Source of the DNA: Manihot esculenta
Taxonomy: Eukaryota > Streptophyta > Magnoliopsida > Malpighiales > Euphorbiaceae
DNA length: 64,000 nt
Direction of reading: 5' to 3'
Assembly: GCF_001659605.2 (NCBI RefSeq)
Contig: NC_035164.2
Location: forward strand, 18,570,000-18,633,999
Part shown: piece after piece, positions 1 through 8,704 of the stretch
Layout of the letters: each line of letters starts with the position of its first letter
How positions within the stretch are numbered: the first letter of the stretch is position 1
Notes under the pieces: model-generated
Database searches by the model: none
What the model saw: only the letters and a program-made list of their open reading frames with translations
What the model was told of the DNA's origin: nothing
Program-made: the position numbers and the translations under genes

Positions 1-147
1 TGATCCTCATATTAGTTGGGTAGTCATAATGTCTTGCTAGAGGCCACTTATGACTTATAGGCCTTGTTGGACTGGGCCTATTGCCAATTAATATGAGCCT
101 ATTGGGTCACACACAAGAACGTTGTTGATGTGCTATATTAATGGGTT

Positions 148-285
148 AAAAGCCCATTAGTATAATTAATAATAATAAAGTGTTATTATTATTAATATTA
201 TTATTAATATTAATTATTAATATAATTAATAATAATAAGTGTTATTATTATTAATAATAATAATTTATTATTATGAGATAATAAT
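148..285. repeat. AT-rich TTA/TAA repeat tract
   Basis: This is a degenerate tract of alternating ATT/TTA and AAT/TAA trinucleotides inside the copia-type LTR. Blocks of TTATTATTATTAAT and their complements alternate, so it can fold back on itself. It probably arose by slippage. Confidence 0.8.
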
Positions 286-434
286 ATTTAAAAGATCTGC
301 AGTCTATCTGTAAGTGTTACAGATAAAGGACTCTATCACATAAAGATATTTGAGTATCTGTGAGATTGTGATAGTGGGTTCTAAGCACAACTCTTTTAGG
401 AAAAGAGTTGTGGGAAAATAAAAAGACTGAGGCC

Positions 435-442
435 TATAAATA
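435..442 (+). promoter_or_regulatory. TATA box of the copia-type LTR
   Basis: TATAAATA lies within GCCTATAAATACTCC. Position and context fit an LTR core promoter, with transcription expected about 30 bases downstream. This is inferred from sequence only. Confidence 0.5.
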
Positions 443-784
443 CTCCTTCTACAGATTGAGTAGAGGGGTTTTTTTTTGGGTTGTAAAAGTTTTGAGAAAA
501 CTCAGTCTAAAAGATTGTAGAACATAGAGCACATAATCTATCCATCTTGAAAAGAGCTAGCACTCTAGAAGGATAGAAGACGTTCGTGTGGATACCATAG
601 AGGGTGTTCGTTTGAAAAGGCAGCACCATCAGTCCGCCAGTGTATCTTCACTACGAGATTAACAGGTTAGTCTCACATCTTTCTTTTGATTTAAACGGAG
701 CACTCGGATTCTGGGAAAGGAAATCCAAAATTTTATTTTTCCGCTGCGCAATTAGATTGCAATTAATCTCCGGATTTCCCAACA

Positions 785-798
785 TCTACCTCTGACGC
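785..798 (-). other. Remnant of LTR M with left target repeat GACGC
   Basis: The 14 bases TCTACCTCTGACGC align, with small gaps, to the minus-strand LTR segment reading TCTACTCACCTCTGG then CAGACGC in the related LTRs F and C. The last five bases (794-798, GACGC) recur at 18792-18796 just after LTR3. The simplest reading is a target-site duplication around the insertion 799-18791. Confidence 0.55.
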
Positions 799-1069
799 TG
801 TAACAGCCCGGCCCTTTTCCACCGGCACTGTTACCACTCACAGCCCGGACTGGCTCCAGCGCTGTGAGCAGCTCTTAACATCCTCTCACCCTCACGGGCT
901 CTTGAGGCAGGATTTGTCCCTCGGGGGAGCCACTACGGCCCACCCTAGCCCAAGGGTTTTGGCTTATGGCACTTTTCCACCATAAGTCGCCTCCCCCACT
1001 ACTCGAACCCTTGACCTCCCACTTTAAGGGAATAGTCTGGTGAGAGTGAGTACCAATTGTTCCATTAAA
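799..1069 (-). other. 271-bp insert of unclear origin, SINE-like or LTR end
   Basis: This piece lies between the left GACGC repeat and LTR1. It starts TGTAACAGCCCGG, the inverted counterpart of the array's right end GGGCTGTTACA. Read on the minus strand it contains GGTTCGAGTA near 989-998, resembling an internal B box of tRNA-derived SINEs. Upstream of that is CAATTGGTA, a weak A-box candidate. Its minus-strand 3' end (GTGCCGGTGG, then GGGCTGTTACA) also resembles the 3' end of the neighbouring Tekay LTRs. It could be a SINE, the terminus of another Tekay LTR, or a chimeric extension of the array. No ORF is convincing here. Confidence 0.4.
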
Positions 1070-1275
1070 TGTAATACCCGGCTAGACCCCGGTATCGGAA
1101 TTCCTACGTTCCGGCGGATTTTCCGTTGGAAGTCGGGATTCGAGGATGTCGGAGCTTGCCCTAAGGGTATAAGAAAGGTTTTTAAGATGTTTTTAAGTGT
1201 TTTTATCATGTTTGCATGTTTTGAGTTAAGAAAATTGAGTTTTGAAATGAAAAGGCCAAGGGGACAAAAGCCAGG

Positions 1276-2135
1276 TTCGGCCGCCGAAGGTGAAGTTCGG
1301 CCGCCGAAAGTTGCATGGTTTCGCATGCACGTTAGGCCGCCGAAGGAAGGGTCGGTTGGCCACTACAAAAGCCCCTTTTTCCCGAGACTTGAGTGTTAAA
1401 CACTCTGTTTTTGGGTCAAAGGTAGGTTCAAGCTCTCCTTGGTGTGATTTCTCATGTTTTCCTCAAATCTTGCATGTTTTAACTTGATTTGAGCTTTGTT
1501 TTAGAGATTTGAGCAAAAGGAAGCAAAGTTGAGCACTTGGAGAGTTTGAGTGAGTTTTTCCCCATCTCCAAGCTTGGATCATCAATCCTCTAGTTCTGCA
1601 AGAGGTAAGCATGGATCCTCACCTCCCCTTATGTTTAAAGCAAGTTTTAGAAGTTTTGGAGAGGTTTATGGCATGTTTTGGGGTATAAGCATGAGTTTGA
1701 GCATATGTTGCTCATATGCGTTTTGTTGTGGTTTTTGGGGCTTGAACTAGTTTTTAGGCCTCTATATGCATGAGTTATGTTATATGTTAGTTGAGAAGTG
1801 TTGGTATGCATGTTATGGGTGTTTGCTAGGAGTTTGGAGGCTGAGAGCATGAGTTGTGCTCGGATTCTACCTTTCTGGAGAATCCAGGTTCGGCCGCCGA
1901 AGCAAGGTTCGGCCGCCGAACCCCTTGTGGAGGCAGTTTCGGCTGCCAAACCTTGCCCCCGAAAGCTAGGCTTTTGGGTGAGAAAGAGACTTTCGGCCGC
2001 CGAAAGAGGAAGTTCGGCCGCCGAAAGTGCATGAGTTTCGTCTCTGGATGAGACTTTCGGCCGCCGAAGGTGCCGCCGAACATGCATGAGTTTCGTCTCT
2101 GGAGGGAGGTTTCGGCCGCCGAACCAGCCGCCGAA
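1276..2135 (+). repeat. Dispersed 13-mer TTCGGCCGCCGAA array in LTR1
   Basis: Full copies start at 1276, 1296, 1889, 1908, 1992, 2013, 2056 and 2111, with shortened copies (GCCGCCGAA) at 1336, 2072 and 2127. The word is an imperfect palindrome. On this strand it reads GCCGCC, identical to the core of the plant GCC box bound by ERF factors. The same arrays recur in LTR2, LTR3, C, E and, as TTCGGCGGCCGAA, in minus-strand LTRs M, F and G. Function is unknown. Confidence 0.85.
1364..1371 (+). promoter_or_regulatory. Degenerate TATA-like box in LTR1
   Basis: TACAAAAG occupies the position where the related LTRs C, E, F and G carry TATAAAG, TATAAAAG or TATAAAT. LTR2 and LTR3 share the degenerate form. 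It marks the likely core promoter about 290 bp into the LTR, which would leave an R-U5 region of nearly 2 kb. Confidence 0.45.
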
Positions 2136-3341
2136 AGTGCCCAGTCCAGCCTTCTTTTGCCCATTTTTCCATGCATGCCTATGATGTTGTAGAGGGGTTT
2201 TGGGGAGATAATAAGAGTTATGTTTAAGTAAGTTTGGTCCTCATTTGAGTCCACCTGTGTAGGTACGGACCCGAGAGACCAAGGAGGCCCACAGAGTTAG
2301 AGTCACAGAGACTGCTCAGCAGTTGACAGAGGTGAGTGGAACAGAACTTTATTTTAAAAAGTTAAGAACTGTTTTAGCATGATTCATGCATCATTAATGC
2401 CATGTTTATGTAGGATGCTTTGCATTAGTATTCACTAAGTTGATGCATTGCATTATTACTTGTATATGTGGATTGGACCGAGGCGATCTCAATAGCCCAT
2501 AAGTCTGTCATTATTGTATGACCTGTGTGAGCTCCTTTGGGGGCCGGGCATTTACCTTGGATGAGTCCTGTGAGAGCCCTTATAGGGTCGGGCACCATGA
2601 GTAGTTAGTGAAAGACCTGTGTGAGCTCCTTTGGGGGCCGGGCACTGACAGAGGGAGTTTTGGGATCATGTCCAATCCGAGATGTGAAATGTTTGTGCAG
2701 TGATCGCATCATATGATAGCATGTTTTAAATGTGATTTTTATAGATTCTGCTCACTGGGCTTTAGCAGCTCATCCCTCTCCCTAACCCCATTTTACAGGG
2801 CCTCAGAGAAGAGAAAGAGAAAGAGATAGCAAGGGTAAAAGGCATATGTAATAGTATAGAGTAGTGGACATGATAATGATGTACAGTACAGAGTTTATGT
2901 TATGCAGAGAAATGATGTAATAGTAAGTTATGTACTGAGTTATAGAATTGTGCTTGGCCCTAGTGCTTGTTATTCCTTTATACATGATCATTTTATGATT
3001 GAGATAATGTTGTTCTGATGCGCTAGGCTTGGTGCATGGTAGTCTTTCTATCTCTGTAGTTACTGTATGGTACCATAGCAGGTATCACTCTTCGAGTGCA
3101 TACAGACAGAGCATGCATAGGCCAGGCTTAGTCGATGAGAAAAGTTTCAAGAAAAGAAAAGATAGTCAAGCAAAGAAAAAAAAAAAGAGAAGAGTAAGTA
3201 ACAGTTTAAGCTTAAGTATGCTCATGTATGGGTTTTATCAGGTACTTAGAGTTGACAGTAGGCTTACTACGGGTCCCGGCGGCCTTAAGCCGATCTGGAT
3301 CCTAGTGCCGGTGATAGTCCGGTAAGCGGGCTGTTACAGAT

Positions 3342-3353
3342 TGGTATCAGAGC
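3342..3353 (+). promoter_or_regulatory. Primer binding site of element A (tRNA-Met initiator)
   Basis: TGGTATCAGAGC is complementary to the 3' end of initiator tRNA-Met, the usual primer of chromoviruses. It starts three bases after the LTR end at 3338. Confidence 0.9.
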
Positions 3354-3377
3354 ATAGGGCCTCTAAAGTACGGTGTG

Positions 3378-3395
3378 CTGAGCTAAGATGCTCAG
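3378..3395 (+). promoter_or_regulatory. Leader stem-loop of element A
   Basis: The arms CTGAGC and GCTCAG form a 6-bp stem around a 6-base loop, 24 bases after the primer site. Element B has the same hairpin (11205-11222). Element C has TTGAGC/GCTCAA, a compensatory change of the outer pair. The 10-base palindrome GAGATATCTC follows at 3402. A packaging or dimerisation role is possible but is inference. Confidence 0.55.
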
Positions 3396-3618
3396 GGATT
3401 AGAGATATCTCACATCGGAAAGAGGTTGTTTTAGAGGGCAAGCACAATAGGAAGATCATGTCCACTAGGATAGGATGTTGAGTCCTGTCTTGCTGTGTTA
3501 TGCCATGACTTTATGCATGTGCATTTATGCTATGATATGTTATGTTATGAGTTGCGGGTTCATGTTGTTACATGGATCCTATGATGCTAAAGTTTATGTT
3601 ATGTTTTCAGAAGCTAAG

Positions 3619-6600
3619 ATGAGAGGAACCCGTCGATCAGCTAGATTGACTGGAGCTCCGCCCGAGAATGAGGGTATGGAAGGGCGTCCCCCTGCTTTGC
3701 CAAGAGCTATGTCCCAAAGGGCAGGCAGAGAAAGATCATCAAGGGACCCTAGAAGGTCTTTTGATGAAAGCAGGAGGGAGACAGAACAGAGAAGAAGATC
3801 TAGTGATACAAGGGAAGAGATGGATGTGGATCCAAGAAGGGATGGAGGGTTAGGTGTTGGCACTATGGAGGAGGATGTGGGATCATCACAGGGAGGCGGT
3901 CAGGCCTCGGGGTATGGTTATCCACCCCACTATCAGCCCTACCCACAGGGCCCAGGATATTCGATGGGAGGTACATCGGATTATCCTAGTTTTCACCCAT
4001 ATTCCACATATATGCCTTATCCACCGTATTACCCCCCATATCCACCATATCCCATGTATCCACCCTCGCCTTTTTACCCCAGTCCAGCATACTCTACACC
4101 AGAAAGTGCTGCACCTCCCCCACCACCACCAGTGGTACAACCAGAAGCCCCAGTTATCCAAACACCTCAACCTGGCCCATCTGTGAGGAGCAAGGTAAAG
4201 ATGACTGATTACCTAAAGTTAGATGCTCCTAAGTATCAATCAGGAGATGATCCGTTTGAGTACATTAAAGCAGTCAAGATGATAGCAGATGAGCTAGGGG
4301 CAGATGATACCAGAGCCATTCAGATGGCAGGGTTCACGTTAAAATGTAAGAAGGCGAAGGAATGGTTTGGCGTCTATGTGGACCCTAGGTTGGATAACAT
4401 GTCTTGGGAGGAGTTTGCTAATGAGTTTGCCGGATGGGCATTTCCCAGATAGTTCGAAAGAGCTAAAGATGATAGAGTTTGAGCAGCTCAAGCAGACAGA
4501 GGATATGAGTATTGATGAGTTTACTGACAGGTTTCTGGAGTTGCTGCGGTATGCAGGACAGGCCTATGATACGGAACAGAAAAAGGCTAGGAGGTATGCT
4601 ATGAAACTGCATTCCAGGTATTCCTCTTTGATCCATGCAGCCGAGAGGGAGAGTTTCCACACCGTGGTGGATTTAGCACGAAGAATGGAGGCTAGTGCCA
4701 TTATACAGGGTACAGTGAAACAGCAGCCGGCACAGTCTTCTGGTTCTAAGACCCCAGGTAGGGGTAAGTCAGATCCCTCTTCACAGGGTGCAGCAACTTC
4801 CAGTGGTAAGAAGTGGAGTGGTTCCACGCAGAAGTCGAAGAAGAATAAGTTCTGGAATAAGATTAAAGCAGGTCTGGGATTAGGCAGTGGCATGAGTTCA
4901 GGTTCAGAGGTTCCAGTGTGTAATAGGTGCGGGAAAGCGCACAGAGGAGTTTGTCGCTTTGGGGATTACAGGATGTTACAGGTGTGGCCAGGAGGGACAC
5001 ATGGCTCGTGAGTGCCCTCAGGCATCTTTCACGGCACCATCCCATCAGACAGCTCCAGCTAGCATGCCACAGCCACCAGTTTCAGGTATGACGCAGGGCA
5101 GAGGCAGAGGGAGAGGGTCAGCCTCTTCATCTGCGGGTCCCAGAGGTGGAGGTCCGTCAGCTCCGGCGCGGATTTTCACGATGACACAGCAGGAGGCAAA
5201 CACTTCTAACACCGTGGTGTCAGGTAACCTTCTCATTGGGTGTTCTGAGGTGTATGCTTTGTTAGACCCTGGTGCTTCGCATTCCTTTGTTGCTCCCAGA
5301 GCCATAGAGAGAGTGGGTTTGATGACGTCTGGGTTAGAGTGTCCCCTATGGGTCAGTGGCCCTAAGTGTGATCCATCGTTGGCAGAGACAGTCTGTCGAC
5401 ATAGTCCAGTGTTTATAGATGGTAGATGCCTTCCAGCTGACCTTGTGGTTCTAGAGTTGACAGATTTTGACGTCATTCTAGGGATGGATTGGCTATCTGC
5501 ATATGGTGCTACCTTGGACTGCAGAGACAAGGTAGTTAAGTTCAGAGATGAGGATGGATCTGAGTTTGTCTTCAGAGGAGACAGGAGGGGCACGCCTAGA
5601 GGTCTGATATCAGCCCTACAGGCTCGTAGGTTGCTCAGGAGGGGATGTCAGGGGTATCTAGCTCATGTGAGAGAGCTAGACAGTCAGGTTAGGGACCCCA
5701 GTTCAGTGCCCGTAGTCAGAGAGTTCCCAGATGTGTTTCCAGATGAGCTTCCAGGACTACCACCTGATAGGGAAATAGAGTTCGAGATCGAGTTAGTGCC
5801 TGGTACCAGACCGATCTCTATTCCTCCCTACAGGATGGCACCAGCAGAGCTTAAGGAGTTGAAAGAGCAGCTACAGGAGTTGGTAGATAAGGGTTTCATC
5901 CGTCCAAGTACCTCACCCTGGGGTGCTCCAGTGTTGTTTGTCAAGAAAAAGGATGGATCCCTTAGACTTTGTATCGACTACAGGCAGTTGAACAAAGTCA
6001 CTACCAAGAATAAGTATCCTCTACCCAGGATCGATGATCTATTCGACCAGCTAGCAGGAGCAGGTTGTTTTTCTAAGATAGATCTGAGATCGGGCTATCG
6101 TCAGCTGAGAATCAGGGAAGAGGATGTACCTAAGACAGCTTTCAGGACCAGATATGGGCATTATGAGTTCTTAGTGATGCCGTTCGGGTTGACTAACGCC
6201 CCTGCAGCATTCATGGATCTCATGAACCGAGTTTTCAGAGAATACCTGGATCACTTTGTTATTGTCTTCATAGATGATATCTTGGTGTATTCCAGGAATG
6301 CAGAGGAGCATGCCCATCATCTGAGGATAGTCCTGCAGACCTTGAGAGAGCATGGTTTATATGCCAAGTTCTCCAAGTGTGAGTTCTGGCTAAGGAGCAT
6401 TTCATTCTTGGGGCATGTAGTGTCAGATCAAGGTATAGCAGTGGACCCCAAGAAGATAGAAGCTGTAGCCAATTGGCCTAGACCCACCACAGTGACAGAG
6501 GTCAAGAGTTTCTTGGGTTTGGCAGGCTACTACAGGAGGTTCGTTCAGGACTTCTCTAAGATAGCGGCTCCTATGACCAGATTAACCAGAAAGAACCAGA

Positions 6601-8609
6601 GAGTCACATGGTCTGACCAATGTGAAGAGAGTTTTGAAGAGTTAAAGAGAAGATTAACTTCAGCACCGGTGTTAGCTCTGCCTACTAGTGATGAAGACTT
6701 CACAGTGTTCTGTGATGCGTCCCGAGTGGGATTGGGTTGTGTGTTAATGCAGAATGACAGAGTAATAGCTTATGCTTCTAGACAGCTGAAGAAGCACGAG
6801 CTGAACTATCCAACACACGATCTTGAGATGGCAGCTGTTATATTTGCACTCAAGATGTGGAGGCATTACCTCTATGGGGTGAAATGTGAGATCTTTACCG
6901 ATCATAAGAGCCTACAGCACATCCTGAGTCAGAGAGAGTTAAACTTGAGGCAGAGACGGTGGGTAGAATTGCTTAGTGATTATGATTGCAGGATCCAGTA
7001 TCATCCGGGAAAGGCAAATGTTGTAGCCGATGCCTTGAGCCGGAAATCACTAGGCAGTTTATCTCACATTACAGCAGAGAGGAGGCCGGTGGTGAAGGAC
7101 TTCTACAGATTAGTTGAGGAAGGGCTACAGTTAGAGTTAACTGGTACAGGTGCTTTGATTGCACAGATGAAAGTTACACTCGTGTTTCTGGAGCAGGTGG
7201 CTCAGAAACAACATGAGGATCCAGCGTTGATCAAGATTGCCAGGACTGTTCAGTCAGGCAAGAGCGAAGAGTTCAGATTCGACGACCAAGGGATTCTCCG
7301 ATACGGGCATAGACTATGTGTACCAGACGACATCAGTTTGAAAGGAGACATTATGAGGGAAGCTCATAATGCGAGATATAGCATTCACCCTGGAGCCACC
7401 AAGATGTATCAAGATTTGAAGAGAGTGTATTGGTGGCCAGCAATGAAGAGAGAAGTGGCACAGTTTGTGTCAGCCTGCGAGATATGTCAAAGGGTGAAGC
7501 TAGAGCATCAGAAGCCGGCTGGAATGCTTAACCCACTGCCGATTCCAGAATGGAAATGGGAGAACATAGCCATGGATTTTGTAGTGGGCTTACCGGCGAC
7601 GTCCAACAGACTAGACTCCATATGGGTGATAGTGGATAGACTGACGAAATCTGCTCACTTCATTCCTGTCAGAAGCGGCTACTCTGTGGACAAGCTAGCA
7701 CAGGTATATGTTGAGGAAGTTGTGAGGTTACATGGGGCTCCTGTTTCTATAGTGTCTGACAGAGGACCCCAGTTTACCTCCAGGTTTTGGCGAAGTCTGC
7801 AAGAGGCTATGGGCACGAGATTAGACTTCAGCACTGCTTTCCATCCACAGACTGACGGACAGTCAGAGAGGACCATCCAAACCATAGAAGATATGCTTCG
7901 CATGTGCGTGCTAGATTTTGGCGGATCTTGGAGGCAGCATTTACCCTTAGTGGAGTTTGCCTACAACAATAGTCATCATGCTAGCATAGGGATGGCCCCA
8001 TATGAAGCTCTGTATGGGAGGAAGTGCAGGTCACCAGTTTGTTGGGAAGAGGTTGGAGAAAGGTCCCTAGCAGGGCCTGAGTTAGTAGAGATCACGAACA
8101 GGGTGGTGCCCATCATCAGAGAGAGGCTCAAGACTGCTGTTAGTCGGCAGAAGAGCTATGCAGACGTTCGCAGAAAGCACATAGAGTTTGAGGAGGGGGA
8201 TCTGGTCTTGTTGAAGGTGTCTCCAATGAAAGGGGTGGTTCGTTTTGGGAGGAAAGGTAAACTGGCTCCGCGGTACATTGGACCTTTTGAGATTTTGCAG
8301 AAGGTCGGAAATGTGTCGTATAAGCTTGATTTGCCTAGGTCTATGGAAAGAATCCATCCAGTCTTCCATGTTTCGATGCTAAGGAAGTTTGTGTCAGATC
8401 CGAGTAAGGTTCTCAGCGAACCAGATGTGGAGATCCTAGGTGATCTCACGTATGTAGAGCAGCCAGTACGGATCATTGACACCCAGATCAGAAAGCTAAG
8501 GAACAAGGAGATCCCGATGGTAAAAGTCCTCTGGAACCACCATAATATCGAAGAGTGCACCTGGGAGACAAGGGAGTCTATGCTCCGACAGTACCCCCAT
8601 CTCTTTTGA
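3619..8609 (+). pseudogene. Gag-Pol polyprotein of element A, two frameshifts
   Basis: This encodes the capsid-like Gag and the replication enzymes of a Tekay/Del chromovirus. The start is the ATG at 3619, nine bases after an acceptor-like TTTTCAG and matching the start in B. In order it shows a basic N-terminus, a Pro/Tyr-rich stretch, the Gag core (near 4320-4690), the CCHC knuckle [14 protein letters not shown] (near 4975), protease DPGAS, reverse transcriptase FIDDILVYS, RNase H (FCDAS), the integrase zinc region and catalytic core, and a chromodomain-like tail ending at 8609. Compared with B, one extra T in the run at 4441-4443 and one extra G in the run at 4961-4964 shift the frame, so Gag is cut after about 275 residues. 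Pol from the knuckle to the stop is open for about 1,216 codons. Both lesions are in homopolymers, so assembly error cannot be excluded. Confidence 0.92.
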
Positions 8610-8667
8610 GGTTAGTTTGAGTTTCTTTTGTTCTTTATGTGCCTTATGTTATGTTTGAGTGAGAGAG

Positions 8668-8689
8668 GAACATTCGGGGACGAATGTTC
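8668..8689 (+). promoter_or_regulatory. Hairpin before the polypurine tract of A
   Basis: GAACATTCG and CGAATGTTC are perfect 9-bp inverted arms around a GGGA loop, directly upstream of the polypurine tract. The same structure is present in B and E and is slightly mutated in C, F and G. Confidence 0.75.
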
Positions 8690-8691
8690 TT

Positions 8692-8704
8692 AAGGGGGGG
8701 AGAA
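8692..8704 (+). promoter_or_regulatory. Polypurine tract of A
   Basis: AAGGGGGGGAGAA immediately precedes the TG of LTR2. It is the expected primer for plus-strand DNA synthesis. Confidence 0.88.

Larger units (their letters stand above)
1..784 (+). mobile_element. copia-type LTR fragment, 3' part
   Basis: This stretch has no coding capacity and reads like the promoter-to-end part of a Ty1/copia-type LTR. It has an AT-rich upstream block, a TATA box at 435-442, a T-run around 470, and a 3' end whose CCGCTGCG and final CCAACA resemble many plant copia LTR ends (from family knowledge). The end is placed at 784 because the following bases 785-798 match the minus-strand Tekay LTR M, so this element appears inserted in M. 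The rest of the element lies left of the window, so neither its 5' terminus nor its target duplication can be checked. Assignment to copia rests on terminus style only, with no protein evidence. Confidence 0.5.
1070..3338 (+). repeat. LTR1, 5' LTR of element A
   Basis: It begins TGTAATACCCGG and ends GGGCTGTTACA, immediately before the primer site. The length is 2,269 bp, long as is usual for Tekay/Del. From 5' to 3' it holds a TATA-like TACAAAAG (1364), two early copies of the 13-mer TTCGGCCGCCGAA, a GTAAGC donor-like site (1615), a dense 13-mer cluster (1889-2135), an exon-like block (2263-2331), a short tandem repeat (2518-2651), a pyrimidine-rich acceptor-like site (2797) and an A-rich stretch (3176-3186). 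The frames open across the 13-mers are artefacts of that repeat. Confidence 0.93.

Noticed and set aside
980..1065. Possible functional tRNA gene on the minus strand
   Set aside because: Only a B-box-like word and a weak A box are seen. No cloverleaf with a 7-bp acceptor stem could be drawn, so at best it is SINE-like.
1040..2254. Open frames of 60-150 codons across the LTRs with repeated GSAAE, RRPK and FGGRT-like words (also near 9270-9818, 16661-17707, 24255-24714, 33138-33435, 53430-53851, 55849-56263 and 63287-63701)
   Set aside because: They are translations of the 13-mer TTCGGCCGCCGAA in different frames and strands. They overlap each other and have no conserved start or stop.
5045..5593. 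182-codon frame opposite Pol (and its copy at 12859-13407)
   Set aside because: It is a shadow of the protease region. It is duplicated only because A and B are duplicates, and it has no promoter or family match.
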